A stretch of 64,000 nt of DNA from Flavobacterium sp. KS-LB2 (GCF_036895565.1 NZ_CP145904.1:2294001-2358000), one strand, 5' to 3'; counted from the stretch's first letter, positions 46,692 through 55,624 are shown. The notes: generated from the letters alone by a model not told the origin. A program made the numbers and translations.

Positions 46692-47975
46692 TTAAAATTT
46701 ATGTTCTTCTTTACTAATCACCAGTAGTGCAAACAACGAAATACAAGCCGCTATGGTCAGATAAAATCCAACATAAGTCAGACTATAAGTGCTTGCTAAC
46801 CAAATCGCAATCATGGGTGCAAAAGCAGCTCCCAAAATTCCAGCTAAGTTAAAGGTCAAAGAAGCTCCTGAATAACGAACTGCAGTGGGAAATAATTCAG
46901 ACAAAAAAGTACCTAAGGGACCATACGTAAATCCCATCAAAGCCATTCCTGTGCATAAAAATACAGTGATCATGACCGTACTTCCTGAGTTTAGAAAATA
47001 AGAAAATGCAAAACCAAACACCGCAATAGCAGTCGTGGCAATAATTAGCATTTTACGTCGCCCAATTTTATCAGCTACCAGGGCTGAAATTGGAATAAAA
47101 GCCGCAAAAAATAAAACCGAGAACAACTGAATCAATAGAAAATCCCTTTTGGCAAAACCTAAGTCGGATGTAGCCCAACTCAATGTAAACACTGTCATTA
47201 AATAAAAAACTAAAAAAGTAGTCACGGCAGCAAAAGTTCCAAAAATTAATTGATTTTTATACGATTTAATAAGCGTAAAGAAAGGGATTTTCACCTCTTT
47301 CTGTTCTTTTTTTGAGTTTTCAAAAGAAGGAGTTTCGGTAATTTTAGTTCGGATATAAAAACCTACTACTACCAAAAGCGAACTGGCTATAAAAGGAATT
47401 CTCCAGCCATAATTCATGAAATCGTCATTACTCAATGTATCAGTCAATAACAAAAAAGTTCCTCCAGAAAGCAACAAACCAATAGGGGCTCCTAATTGTG
47501 GGAACATGCCATACCAAGCTCTTTTATGAGGTGGTGCATTTTCAATAGCTAACAGTACCGCTCCTCCCCACTCGCCTCCTAAACCAACACCTTGACCAAA
47601 TCGGCACAACATCAATAACAAAGGTGCTGCAATCCCAATACTGGCATAGCTAGGTAAAAAACCAATAGTTACGGTCGAAATTCCCATAGTCAATAATGCA
47701 GCTACCAAGGTGAATTTACGTCCAATTTTATCTCCATAATGTCCAAAAAACGCTGAACCAAGCGGACGCGATAAAAAAGCAATGGAGAAAGTGGCTAGCG
47801 ATTGTAATGTAGCCATTGTTGCATCTGAACTTGGAAAAAACAACTGAGGAAACACCAAAACAGCTGCATTCGCATAAATATAAAAATCAAAAAATTCAAT
47901 TGTAGTTCCTATTAAGCTGCCAAAAAGAACATGTTTTGTTGTATTTTTTGTTATTTTTTTAGAGATATCTTTCAT
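46692..47975 (-). CDS. MFS transporter, metabolite:proton symporter (MHS) type
   Basis: A 427-residue inner-membrane transporter with about 12 hydrophobic segments. The start MKDISKK at 47975 is preferred to an upstream codon at 48065, because the extra 30 residues have no family counterpart. The IGTTIEFFDFYIY motif in the first segment, GHYGDKIGRK in the 2-3 loop and GQGVGLGGEWGGAV are typical of the MHS family, whose members import organic acids, osmolytes or sugars with protons (for example ProP, KgtP, ShiA). The substrate cannot be decided. It is divergent from bshC. Confidence 0.93.
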   Translation of the reverse strand: MKDISKKITKNTTKHVLFGSLIGTTIEFFDFYIYANAAVLVFPQLFFPSSDATMATLQSLATFSIAFLSRPLGSAFFGHYGDKIGRKFTLVAALLTMGISTVTIGFLPSYASIGIAAPLLLMLCRFGQGVGLGGEWGGAVLLAIENAPPHKRAWYGMFPQLGAPIGLLLSGGTFLLLTDTLSNDDFMNYGWRIPFIASSLLVVVGFYIRTKITETPSFENSKKEQKEVKIPFFTLIKSYKNQLIFGTFAAVTTFLVFYLMTVFTLSWATSDLGFAKRDFLLIQLFSVLFFAAFIPISALVADKIGRRKMLIIATTAIAVFGFAFSYFLNSGSTVMITVFLCTGMALMGFTYGPLGTFLSELFPTAVRYSGASLTFNLAGILGAAFAPMIAIWLASTYSLTYVGFYLTIAACISLFALLVISKEEHKF

Positions 47976-48078
47976 AGAATTGTTAAAATATTTAGATAAA
48001 AATGAGACTATTTTTCGAAAGTAACAAATAAATAATTCCAATAAATAATGGTAAATTAGCAACATATAAAACTTTATT

Positions 48079-49668
48079 ATGCCAACCGACTGTATCAGCT
48101 ATCAGAATTCCGGATATTTTTCTCCTTTGATGAATGATTATTTAGACAAAAAAAACAACTTATCATCCTTATATAACAGATTTCCAACACTTGAAAACTA
48201 TAAAGAACAAATTCTCGAGAAGCAAGCAAATTTTAATGAAACTTCCAGAAAAACATTAGTTTCCATTTTACAAAAACAATATTTGAATGTTGAAACTTCG
48301 GTTTTAACCAAACAAAATATTGATGCTTTAAGCAATACTAATACATTTACTGTTACAACTGGACATCAGTTGAATTTATTCAGCGGACCGCTTTATTTCT
48401 TGTACAAAATCATTTCGACTATTAATTTAACAAGCGAATTAAAAGCAAAATATCCAACCTACAACTTCGTACCCATTTACTGGATGGCTACCGAGGATCA
48501 TGATTTTGAAGAAATCAATTATTTCAATTTTAAAGGAAAAAAATTCCGCTGGAACAAAGAAAGCACAGGTCCCGTTGGACGATTATCCACCGATGGTTTA
48601 GCTGATTTCCTAGAAGTATACAAACTGGAATTGGGTTCCAGTACGAATGCCGAAACATTAAAAAAATTATTTAAAGATTCTTATCTTGCGCACAACAACC
48701 TAGCCGATGCAACACGTTTTTTGGCAAATGCACTTTTTGGCGACTATGGATTAGTTATTTTGGATGCAGATAATGCCGATTTAAAACGTAATTTCATTCC
48801 ATTTGTAAAAGAAGAATTACTACACCAATCCTCGCACAAATTAGTACTAGAAACTGCCGAAAAATTAAAAGAATATACGATTCAAGTTAATCCCCGTGAA
48901 ATAAATTTGTTTTACATCGAGGATAATGTACGCGAGCGTATTCTTTTTGAAGATGGGAAATACAAAGTAAATCATACAAAAATTGAGTTTTCTGAAACAG
49001 AAATTCTAACATTATTAGAAAATCATCCAGAAAAATTCAGTCCTAACGTAATTATGCGTCCATTATATCAAGAAGTAATTCTTCCCAATTTATGTTACAT
49101 TGGCGGAGGTGGAGAAATTGCTTATTGGTTAGAACTAAAATCCTATTTTGAATCTGTAAAGATAACTTTCCCAATGCTTTTACTTAGAAATTCAGTACTC
49201 TTAGCAACTGAAAAACAGGCTAAAAAAGCAGAAAAACTAGATTTAAATTGGAGCGATTTATTTTCGAAACAAGCCCTCTTAGTAGACTCTAAAACCAACA
49301 AATTATCTGAATTCTCTATCGATTTGGCACATTTGAAAGAACAATTACACCAACAATTTGAAATGCTGTATGCAATAGCGAACAAAACAGATGAATCATT
49401 TATTGGAGCGGTAAAAGCACAAGAAAAAAAACAAACGAAAGGATTAGAAAATTTAGAGAAACGTTTGCTCAAAGCACAAAAAAGAAAATTAAGTGATGTA
49501 TTACACCGCATCACCGACTTACAAAACGAATTGTTTCCCAACCAAAGTTTGCAGGAACGTCAAACTAACTTTTCTGAATTTTACTTGGAATACGGCGAAA
49601 ATCTAATCCCAATAATAGTCAAACAACTCAAGCCATTGAACAATATATTTGATACCATTGTGCTTTAA
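48079..49668 (+). CDS. bshC: Bacillithiol biosynthesis cysteine-adding enzyme BshC
   Basis: A 529-residue protein that is thought to couple L-cysteine to glucosaminyl-malate in the last step of bacillithiol synthesis. It matches BshC in length (about 530) and in the motifs TGHQLNLFSGPLYFLYK, PIYWMATEDHDFEEIN, RKLSDVLHRI and the C-terminal coiled coil near 435-490 (KGLENLEKRLLKAQKR). The presence of BshC in Bacteroidota that make bacillithiol is known. The bshA and bshB genes are not in the window. No clear promoter element was found in the 100-nt divergent gap shared with the MFS gene. Confidence 0.95.
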   Translation: MPTDCISYQNSGYFSPLMNDYLDKKNNLSSLYNRFPTLENYKEQILEKQANFNETSRKTLVSILQKQYLNVETSVLTKQNIDALSNTNTFTVTTGHQLNLFSGPLYFLYKIISTINLTSELKAKYPTYNFVPIYWMATEDHDFEEINYFNFKGKKFRWNKESTGPVGRLSTDGLADFLEVYKLELGSSTNAETLKKLFKDSYLAHNNLADATRFLANALFGDYGLVILDADNADLKRNFIPFVKEELLHQSSHKLVLETAEKLKEYTIQVNPREINLFYIEDNVRERILFEDGKYKVNHTKIEFSETEILTLLENHPEKFSPNVIMRPLYQEVILPNLCYIGGGGEIAYWLELKSYFESVKITFPMLLLRNSVLLATEKQAKKAEKLDLNWSDLFSKQALLVDSKTNKLSEFSIDLAHLKEQLHQQFEMLYAIANKTDESFIGAVKAQEKKQTKGLENLEKRLLKAQKRKLSDVLHRITDLQNELFPNQSLQERQTNFSEFYLEYGENLIPIIVKQLKPLNNIFDTIVL

Positions 49669-49723
49669 TCAAATTTTCGGTATTTGAATGCTAAATTTGT
49701 AAAAATAATCAATAAAAAAATAC

Positions 49724-49731
49724 TATTTTTG
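49724..49731 (+). promoter_or_regulatory. -7 promoter element of ndk (TATTTTTG)
   Basis: An exact TAnnTTTG match 22 nt before the ATG at 49754. A TTTG at 49696-49699 could be the -33 box, with a long 24-nt spacer. Confidence 0.55.
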
Positions 49732-49753
49732 CACAAAATTTAAAAAACAAAAG

Positions 49754-50173
49754 ATGGCTACTAATAGAACATTTACAATGATTAAGCCTGATGCTGTTGC
49801 TAACGGACACATCGGAAACATACTTGCAATGATTACAAATGCAGGTTTCAAAATCGTTTCTTTGAAATTAACACAATTAACTGTTGCTGATGCTCAAGCT
49901 TTTTACGAAGTTCACGCTGCAAGACCTTTCTACGGTGAATTAGTTGAATTCATGTCAAGAGGACCAATTGTTGCTGCTATTTTAGAAAAAGACAATGCAG
50001 TTGAAGATTTCAGAACTTTAATTGGAGCTACAAATCCTGCTGAAGCTGCTGATGGAACTATCCGTAAAGCATACGCAACTTCTATTGGAGAAAATGCAGT
50101 TCACGGTTCTGATAGCGATGAAAATGCAGCTATCGAAGGTGCGTTCCATTTTGCTGGAAGAGAGCAATTCTAG
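49754..50173 (+). CDS. ndk: Nucleoside diphosphate kinase
   Basis: A 139-residue enzyme that transfers the terminal phosphate between nucleoside triphosphates and diphosphates through a phosphohistidine. The N-terminal [16 protein letters not shown] and the active-site segment NAVHGSDS with H117 are standard for the family, and the length is normal. It is a monocistronic gene, with a promoter 22 nt upstream and a hairpin terminator flanked by an unusual inverted repeat downstream. The TAG stop overlaps the left arm of this inverted repeat. Confidence 0.97.
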   Translation: MATNRTFTMIKPDAVANGHIGNILAMITNAGFKIVSLKLTQLTVADAQAFYEVHAARPFYGELVEFMSRGPIVAAILEKDNAVEDFRTLIGATNPAEAADGTIRKAYATSIGENAVHGSDSDENAAIEGAFHFAGREQF

Positions 50174-50315
50174 TATTCAGTGTTCACTTTTTAGTGTTCA
50201 GTCAGATATTATACTGAAAACAAAAAAATAGAAAATCCCGTTTCAAAATTGAAACGGGATTTTTTTATGAACCTGAAAACCGAAACTGATCACTAAAAAC
50301 TGAATACTGAACACT
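50172..50315. repeat. 31-nt imperfect inverted repeat around the ndk terminator
   Basis: The arms 50172-50202 and 50285-50315 are 31 nt long and match in inverted orientation at 27 of 31 positions. Each arm is made of TTCAGT/TTTTTAGTG blocks. Between them lies the ndk terminator at 50232-50266. The layout (long arms, small non-coding core, next to a stop codon) resembles a MITE-like or REP-like element, although no transposase or target duplication is visible. Confidence 0.6.
50232..50266 (+). terminator. Terminator of ndk
   Basis: AAATCCCGTTTCAA pairs with TTGAAACGGGATTT in a 14-bp stem with almost no loop beyond AA, followed by a T run. This is a very stable hairpin. Confidence 0.88.
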
Positions 50316-50321
50316 TCTTCA

Positions 50322-50618
50322 TTATCTCAAAACCACATCCTTCACTACATCTCGTCGTAGTTCCTCATTGATCATAGCCACAATTTTAGACTTTCCGTGG
50401 CTTAATTCCTCACGTAAAACAGACGAAGTCAACTCAACATACAACGTACTTCCTTTCAAAACCACATTATTGGTATAACTGTTCACGCCATTACCCATTA
50501 GGTTTTTCCACGCATCTTTCACGTCAATTTGATCCATTCCGGGTTGCAGTTTATTCACTTGGATTATTTGTTTCAAAACATCCCCTATCGTACTCTGATT
50601 ATTTAGTCGTTTTGCCAT
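50322..50618 (-). CDS. DUF721 family protein
   Basis: A 98-residue protein of the DUF721 family, related to the DciA replicative-helicase loader in other bacteria. It contains TIGDVLKQIIQ, DAWKNLMGNGVNSYT and the TSSVLREELSHGKSKIVAMIN segment typical of DUF721. Flavobacterial versions often lie near recF, which is not seen here. The start at 50618 overlaps the end of the neighbouring lipoprotein gene by 20 nt, so the two are co-transcribed and translationally coupled. The precise function in Bacteroidota is not established. Confidence 0.88.
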   Translation of the reverse strand: MAKRLNNQSTIGDVLKQIIQVNKLQPGMDQIDVKDAWKNLMGNGVNSYTNNVVLKGSTLYVELTSSVLREELSHGKSKIVAMINEELRRDVVKDVVLR

Positions 50619-51039
50619 CGCCCAGTAAATTTATTGATGTTGCTTTCTTGTAATGATATTCCATTTTTTCCTTGTTCAATAATACTAATTCTTCCGCTGA
50701 CACAGCAATCAACTCCTCACTCCACTTCATGTAAGGTGTAGAATAGTCTAAAAAAACTTTGTCATCCGCAAATCGAACCGTTACGTTTTCATACGTATCA
50801 TTCACTAAAAAAGTTCCGTCTAATTGCGGCATCACTTTCTTCCGAATCCCTTTATTATTTTTTATTTCAAAATAATCATACACTTCATTCATCCCATATT
50901 CTTTATCCTTTATGGAATCAAAAACAACCTTCTCCACTTCCCAATATCCATTTATTTTCGAAATGTCTTCTGGCTTTACCTTTTGCTGACAAGCAACAAA
51001 AAGGAATACTAAAAATAGAATGCTAACTGTTTTTTTCAT
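50599..51039 (-). CDS. Small lipoprotein of unknown function
   Basis: A 146-residue lipoprotein. The start MKKTVSILFLVFLFVACQQ at 51039 gives a signal peptide with lipobox FVAC; the 30 upstream residues in the longest frame come from a non-coding repeat. The mature part (KINGYWEVEKVVFD, FLVNDTYENVTVRFADDKVFLDY) is a small beta-rich domain of lipocalin-like type by pattern only. It overlaps the DUF721 gene by 20 nt. The dispersed repeat at 51057-51142 directly precedes the start codon. Confidence 0.85.
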   Translation of the reverse strand: MKKTVSILFLVFLFVACQQKVKPEDISKINGYWEVEKVVFDSIKDKEYGMNEVYDYFEIKNNKGIRKKVMPQLDGTFLVNDTYENVTVRFADDKVFLDYSTPYMKWSEELIAVSAEELVLLNKEKMEYHYKKATSINLLGDGKTTK

Positions 51040-51056
51040 AATACTAATTATTTTTA

Positions 51057-51142
51057 GGAGCTGTTTCCTGCTTTTCGCTGCAATCTTTTTATCCGCTGAA
51101 AAAGCGGCTAAAAAGGATTTACGCTGCAATCAGGGCTAGGGA
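51057..51142. repeat. Structured dispersed-type intergenic repeat (GGAGCTGTTTCCTGC ... GGGCTAGGGAA)
   Basis: The element begins GGAGCTGTTTCC and ends CAGGGCTAGGG. Inside are the direct repeats CGCTGCAATC (51076-51085 and 51122-51131) and a central palindrome CCGCT/AGCGG (51093-51107), extended by ATCTTTTTA/TAAAAAGGAT. I recognise this arrangement as resembling dispersed repeats in Flavobacterium genomes. It fills the region just upstream of the lipoprotein start. Confidence 0.65.
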
Positions 51143-51236
51143 ATTTGAGTTAAATCACGTTTTTTCTAATTACAAAGTTACTCTTATTAAATTCAAAGAA
51201 AACAAAAATAGTTCAAACACATTAAACTATTTTCTA

Positions 51237-51244
51237 TATTTTTG
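51237..51244 (+). promoter_or_regulatory. -7 promoter element TATTTTTG of the serine hydrolase gene
   Basis: An exact TAnnTTTG match 34 nt before the ATG at 51279, which leaves a leader of about 30 nt. Confidence 0.55.
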
Positions 51245-51278
51245 GTGGTAAAGGAATTAGAAATAAATCAGTACCAAG

Positions 51279-52355
51279 ATGTCAAAAATAATCTATAGTC
51301 TCCTCATTGTATTATTTTGTAGTAGCTGCAGCTCCGACACTGCTGAACCAACTCCCATTCCCACTCCTTTAGAAACACTCTATTTCCCGCCTTTAACTGG
51401 TACCACTTGGGAAACAAAATCCATTGCAAGTTTAGGTTGGAAACAATCCGCTGTGCAACCGCTATTGGATTATTTAGAACTCAAAAATTCTAAATCTTTT
51501 ATCATTCTTGTTAACGGAAGAATCGTAATGGAAAATTATTTCAATGGTCATGACGCTAACGCTTTTTGGTATTGGGCAAGTGCCGGAAAAACACTGACCT
51601 CAACTGTAACAGGAATTGCACAACAAGAAAACCTTTTAAACATAAACAATAAAGTTTCGCAATACATAGGAACCGGTTGGACGAGTTTGCCTTTAGCCAA
51701 AGAAAATTTAATAACAAACAAACATCTACTCAATATGACTTCTGGATTAGACGATAGCACAGATGATGTTGATCCAACAAGCCTTACATACAAAGCTGAT
51801 GCAGGAACGCGTTGGGCGTATCACAATGTATATGTGAAATTACAGGATGCCATTGCGCAAGCCAGCGGTCAAACTTGGAATTCCTATTTCAATACCAGAT
51901 TAAAAGATAAAATAGGAATGGATGGCGCTTGGTTTCAGTTAGGCAACAATTCAGTTTATGGAAGTAATTCGCGTTCTATGGCGCGTTTTGGACTTTTAAT
52001 TTACAACAAAGGAAAATGGGAAAGCAATACAATAGTGAATGAGAACTATATAAACGAAGCTACAAACACTTCACAAAATATAAATCTGGGATACGGCTAT
52101 TTATGGTGGTTGAATGGAAAATCAAGTTACCATTTGCCACAAAGTCAACTCCAGTTCAACGGTAGTTTAATACCTACAGCACCAGCTGATATGTACATGG
52201 CCTTAGGCAAAAACGATCAAAAAATTTATATTATTCCAAGCAAAAAAATGGTCGTTATCCGAATGGGCGATGTTGCAAATCCAGATAATCCAACTTTCGC
52301 TTTATCCGATTTTGATGCAGTTTTGTGGCAAAAAATCAGTGCATTATATCAATAA
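51279..52355 (+). CDS. Serine hydrolase of the class C beta-lactamase family, lipoprotein
   Basis: A 358-residue exported serine hydrolase. The N-terminus has a signal peptide followed by CSSCSSD, with a lipobox Cys. The catalytic SxxK motif is S101-A-G-K in WASAGKT, and the second motif is Y181-H-N in WAYHNVY, so the beta-lactamase/DD-peptidase core is present. The final HTG-like motif is not obvious (WLNGKSS and GKNDQ occur in that part), so drug-hydrolysing activity is uncertain. Esterase or peptidase activity is more likely. It is convergent with a small membrane-protein gene, with a 2-nt gap. Confidence 0.88.
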   Translation: MSKIIYSLLIVLFCSSCSSDTAEPTPIPTPLETLYFPPLTGTTWETKSIASLGWKQSAVQPLLDYLELKNSKSFIILVNGRIVMENYFNGHDANAFWYWASAGKTLTSTVTGIAQQENLLNINNKVSQYIGTGWTSLPLAKENLITNKHLLNMTSGLDDSTDDVDPTSLTYKADAGTRWAYHNVYVKLQDAIAQASGQTWNSYFNTRLKDKIGMDGAWFQLGNNSVYGSNSRSMARFGLLIYNKGKWESNTIVNENYINEATNTSQNINLGYGYLWWLNGKSSYHLPQSQLQFNGSLIPTAPADMYMALGKNDQKIYIIPSKKMVVIRMGDVANPDNPTFALSDFDAVLWQKISALYQ

Positions 52356-52357
52356 AT

Positions 52358-52534
52358 CTACTTGGTTTTCAGACGTCTCATAAAACCTAAAACAAAGAAA
52401 ACCAAACCTATTATCAACAAGAAATAATAAAAGCCAAGGCTTTTATCTCGAATAACATTTGCCAATACAAAAGAAATGATACTCACTAAATAAAGATACA
52501 TCGGCGGTGTATTTTTTAAAGACGAAAAATCCAT
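52358..52534 (-). CDS. 58-residue two-segment membrane protein
   Basis: A small protein that reads MDFSSLKNTPPMYLYLVSII at its start and ends MRRLKTK. Two hydrophobic segments (about residues 13-28 and 34-51) are separated by the short charged linker RDKSLG, giving a small helical hairpin. The gene starts 8 nt after the ftsY stop and ends 2 nt from the convergent hydrolase stop, so it is probably co-transcribed with ftsY. I know no family for it. The absence of in-frame stops and the positive C-terminus support it as real. Confidence 0.7.
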   Translation of the reverse strand: MDFSSLKNTPPMYLYLVSIISFVLANVIRDKSLGFYYFLLIIGLVFFVLGFMRRLKTK

Positions 52535-52542
52535 TCTAATTA

Positions 52543-53496
52543 TTATTTAAAAAAACTATCTACAAATTCATACTTATTAAAAACCTGAAGATCCTCAATT
52601 CCTTCTCCAACACCAATATATTTTACTGGAATTTTAAATTGATCTGAGATTCCTATTACAACCCCACCTTTAGCAGTTCCGTCTAGTTTAGTAACAGCTA
52701 AACAAGTCACCTCAGTAGCGGCTGTAAATTGTTTTGCTTGTTCAAAAGCATTCTGACCGGTTGAGCCGTCCAAAACTAATAACACGTCATGTGGCGCATC
52801 AACAACGACTTTTTGCATCACTCGTTTTACTTTGGTCAATTCGTTCATCAAGTTAATCTTATTATGCAATCGTCCAGCAGTATCAATAATAACGATATCC
52901 GCATTTTGAGCAACAGCAGATTGTAAGGTATCAAACGCTACCGAAGCAGGATCACTACCCATCTCTTGACGCACAATAGGAATCCCTACTCGATCTGCCC
53001 AAATTTGTAATTGATCAATAGCTGCGGCACGAAAAGTATCGGCAGCACCTAAAACTACGTTGTATCCTTGCTTTTTAAACTGATACGCTAACTTCCCAAT
53101 AGTAGTGGTTTTTCCAACACCGTTTACTCCAACGACCATTAGAACATAAGGTTTCGTTTGTATTGGAATTACAAATTCAGTAGCTTCTCCAGTATTTGTC
53201 TCTGATAATAAAGCTGCAATCTCTTCTCTAAGAATTCCATTGAGTTCCTCTATACCAAGGTATTTATCTGATGCAACACGGCTTTCGATTCTGGTAATTA
53301 TTTTTAATGTAGTATTCACACCAACATCTGAGGCCACAAGGATTTCCTCTAAATTATCTAAAACTTCATCATCTACTTTTGACTTTCCGGCTACCGCTTT
53401 AGTTAGCTTCGAAAAGAAATTTGTTTTTGATTTTTCAAGACCTTTGTCTAATGTCTCTTTTTTCTCTGATGAAAATATTCTTTTAAAAAAACTCAT
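52543..53496 (-). CDS. ftsY: Signal recognition particle receptor FtsY
   Basis: A 317-residue SRP GTPase that receives ribosome-SRP complexes at the inner membrane. The helical N domain precedes the G domain with GVNGVGKTTTIGKLA (P loop), DTFRAAAIDQL, DTAGRLHN and TKLDGTAKGG. The C-terminal GEGIEDL motif is typical of FtsY and Ffh. The acidic A domain is very short, as in other Bacteroidota. It lies downstream of rpmB, rpmG and the DUF4295 gene, a gene order conserved in the phylum, but a hairpin at 53574-53606 lies in between. Confidence 0.97.
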   Translation of the reverse strand: MSFFKRIFSSEKKETLDKGLEKSKTNFFSKLTKAVAGKSKVDDEVLDNLEEILVASDVGVNTTLKIITRIESRVASDKYLGIEELNGILREEIAALLSETNTGEATEFVIPIQTKPYVLMVVGVNGVGKTTTIGKLAYQFKKQGYNVVLGAADTFRAAAIDQLQIWADRVGIPIVRQEMGSDPASVAFDTLQSAVAQNADIVIIDTAGRLHNKINLMNELTKVKRVMQKVVVDAPHDVLLVLDGSTGQNAFEQAKQFTAATEVTCLAVTKLDGTAKGGVVIGISDQFKIPVKYIGVGEGIEDLQVFNKYEFVDSFFK

Positions 53497-53573
53497 TGTA
53501 TAAATAGTATTAAGAATGAAGTATTTAAGCCCAAAGAACCAATACGTTTTTCTAACTGTAAATATAGAAAATA

Positions 53574-53606
53574 AAAAAGCTACTTCCGAATGAAAGTAGC
53601 TTTTCT
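53574..53606 (-). terminator. Hairpin terminator between the DUF4295 gene and ftsY
   Basis: AAAAGCTACTT and AAGTAGCTTTT form an 11-bp stem around CCGAATGA, with A/T tracts on either side. It can end the rpmB-rpmG-DUF4295 transcript, leaving ftsY to its own promoter or to read-through. Confidence 0.8.
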
Positions 53607-53624
53607 ATATAATGTGAATGTCAA

Positions 53625-53777
53625 TTATTTCTTTTTCAAGAATTCATCAACAGCTTCAGGAGCCATAATAGATTCTACGAATGTATATGCACCTGTTTTT
53701 GGAGATTTCACCATTTTGATGGCTTTTGATAATCTCTTAGAAGATGTTTGTAACGATGCTACGGTTTTCTTTGCCAT
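53625..53777 (-). CDS. DUF4295 family protein
   Basis: A 50-residue basic protein, MAKKTVASLQTSSKRLSKAI at its start and ending DEFLKKK. It lies downstream of rpmG in the gene order typical of Bacteroidota. I recognise it as the DUF4295 family, whose function is not known; the context with ribosomal proteins L28 and L33 suggests a ribosome-related role. It is shorter than the usual gene-calling cut-off, so it is easily missed. Confidence 0.9.
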   Translation of the reverse strand: MAKKTVASLQTSSKRLSKAIKMVKSPKTGAYTFVESIMAPEAVDEFLKKK

Positions 53778-53851
53778 GATTCAAATGTTATTTAAATTTA
53801 AATAAAACCTCTAAATGTTACCATTTAAGATTTTATCAAAATCTCTAATTA

Positions 53852-54034
53852 TTACTTAATTTCTTTGTGAACAGTTACACGTTTCAAGATTGGATTAAAT
53901 TTTTTAATCTCTAATCTGTCTGGTGTATTTTTTTTGTTCTTTGTTGTTATGTATCTTGAAGTTCCTGCAACACCCGAAGTCTTGTGCTCAGTACATTCTA
54001 AAATTACCTGGATTCTATTACCTTTCTTTGCCAT
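53852..54034 (-). CDS. rpmG: 50S ribosomal protein L33
   Basis: A 60-residue protein that matches L33 in length and motifs ([34 protein letters not shown]). The zinc-binding Cys pairs of some L33 forms are absent (only one Cys, in ECTEHK), so it is the C-minus type. It lies between rpmB and the DUF4295 gene with short gaps, in one operon. Confidence 0.97.
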   Translation of the reverse strand: MAKKGNRIQVILECTEHKTSGVAGTSRYITTKNKKNTPDRLEIKKFNPILKRVTVHKEIK

Positions 54035-54061
54035 CTTGCTATTTTTTTATTTTGGAATAGA

Positions 54062-54298
54062 TTATTTAATAAATCCTTCTGACTGCGCTTTTTTCAAAAC
54101 TGCAGCGATTCCATTTTTATTAATTGTTTTTATCGTAGATGCAGCTACTCTTAGAGTAATCCATCTATCTTCTTCTGGAAGATAAAAACGCTTTTTAACT
54201 AAGTTTACAGAAAATTTTCTCTTAGTTTTGTTCATAGCGTGAGAAACGTTATTTCCTACCATCGCTCTTTTACCTGTAAGGTCACAAACTCTTGACAT
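54062..54298 (-). CDS. rpmB: 50S ribosomal protein L28
   Basis: A 78-residue protein with the family N-terminus [24 protein letters not shown] (first part conserved) and a basic C-terminal domain ([18 protein letters not shown]). It is the first gene of the rpmB-rpmG-DUF4295 operon and precedes ftsY. Confidence 0.97.
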   Translation of the reverse strand: MSRVCDLTGKRAMVGNNVSHAMNKTKRKFSVNLVKKRFYLPEEDRWITLRVAASTIKTINKNGIAAVLKKAQSEGFIK

Positions 54299-54370
54299 TA
54301 TACTTATCTTTTATCGTTATTCAAAATCAGGGTGCAAAGAAAAGAAAAATAAACCTATTAAGCAACAAAT

Positions 54371-55624
54371 TTATTGCACATTTTTTAAAATTTCTTTCTG
54401 TAATAGTTCTAAACTTTTAATTACAGCTCTATCTATCACTTTTTCACGTGGTTGACCAAAATTAAATTCTTCAACAATTACTTCGGTTGGTGTTGCCAAT
54501 GCGATGAAAACTGATCCAACTTCGGCATTTGAATCTCCTTTTGAAGGTCCAGCGTTACCAGTTGTTGCAATTGCGTAATCTGTTTTCATCATGCTTTTTA
54601 CATTCAAAGCCATTGCGGAAACCACCTCTTTACTTACCACCGAATTTTCGTCTATAAGACTTTTCGGCACTCCTAAAACATTAATTTTTACTTCAGTTCC
54701 GTACGAAACTACACTACCCTTAAAATAGCCCGAAGCTCCTGATACAGATGTTAAAACTGCTGCTATCTTTCCTCCGGTACAACTCTCGGCAGTGGAAATA
54801 GTTTTATTTTGCTTTATAAGCATTTTTCCTACTACAACCTCTAAAGTTTCGTCATCATCAAAACCAACGATAATATCATGGATTATAGCATTCAGCGAGT
54901 TTACATTTTCCTCGAGAGCCACTTCTAATTTTTCTTTATCTGTGCCACGCGCCGAAAGACGCAAACGAACTCTTCCTGGCGCAGGCAAATAAGCCAACCT
55001 AATAAATTCCGGAAGATTATTTTCCCAATTCTCTATGCGTTCTGCCACAAGACTTTCGCCTTGTCCATAAGTCAGAATTGTTTTATGAATAATATAAGGA
55101 CGTTTGTATTCCCGAATTACTTTTGGAATAATTTCATTTTCTACCAAATATTTCATTTCATAAGGAACTCCCGGAAGCGAAATAAAAACGGTATCTTCCT
55201 TCTTCATCCACATTCCTGGCGCTGTACCCACCTGATTGTGAAGAACCGTACATTTTGACGGAACCAACGCTTGATCTTTATTGATTTGCGATGCCGTTCT
55301 ATTCATCACACGCTCTATAAGCTCAATTACGTGCTTTTCGACCGCTTTATCAACCACTAATTCATCTTCAAAATAATCGCAGAATGTTTTCTTGGTAATA
55401 TCATCTTTTGTTGGCCCTAAACCACCGGTTATAATAACCAAATCAACTTTATTTTGAAGCGATGCAAACGTATCTAAAATGTGCTTTTTATCATCACTAA
55501 TCGAAATCATTTCCTTGATTTCAACACCAATCTTATCTAATGATTTGGCTATAAAACCCGAATTGGTATCGACAATTTGACCTATTAAAATTTCGTCACC
55601 AATGGTAACTATGGTTGCTTTCAT
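54371..55624 (-). CDS. cinA: CinA family protein, competence/damage-inducible type with pyridine-nucleotide amidase domain
   Basis: A 417-residue two-domain protein. The N-terminal MoCF-type domain has [20 protein letters not shown] and [10 protein letters not shown], and is linked in the family to ADP-ribose and NMN turnover. The C-terminal CinA domain has [20 protein letters not shown] and [12 protein letters not shown], the deamidase region of NMN amidohydrolases. The length is normal. It begins 72 nt from rpmB on the same strand and may be read into that operon. The role in competence is not established for this group. Confidence 0.94.
   Translation of the reverse strand: MKATIVTIGDEILIGQIVDTNSGFIAKSLDKIGVEIKEMISISDDKKHILDTFASLQNKVDLVIITGGLGPTKDDITKKTFCDYFEDELVVDKAVEKHVIELIERVMNRTASQINKDQALVPSKCTVLHNQVGTAPGMWMKKEDTVFISLPGVPYEMKYLVENEIIPKVIREYKRPYIIHKTILTYGQGESLVAERIENWENNLPEFIRLAYLPAPGRVRLRLSARGTDKEKLEVALEENVNSLNAIIHDIIVGFDDDETLEVVVGKMLIKQNKTISTAESCTGGKIAAVLTSVSGASGYFKGSVVSYGTEVKINVLGVPKSLIDENSVVSKEVVSAMALNVKSMMKTDYAIATTGNAGPSKGDSNAEVGSVFIALATPTEVIVEEFNFGQPREKVIDRAVIKSLELLQKEILKNVQ

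Noticed and set aside
47976..48065. Upstream extension of the MFS transporter by 30 residues
   Set aside because: The extension is AT-rich, has no family counterpart and would overlap the divergent promoter region of bshC. The ATG at 47975 fits the family start.
49143..49541. A 132-residue frame antisense to bshC
   Set aside because: A Ser/Cys/Phe-rich translation typical of the reverse complement of a Lys/Glu/Leu-rich coiled-coil gene. bshC is certain.
50022..50231. A 69-residue frame overlapping the end of ndk
   Set aside because: It sits in another phase of ndk and runs into the inverted repeat and terminator region.
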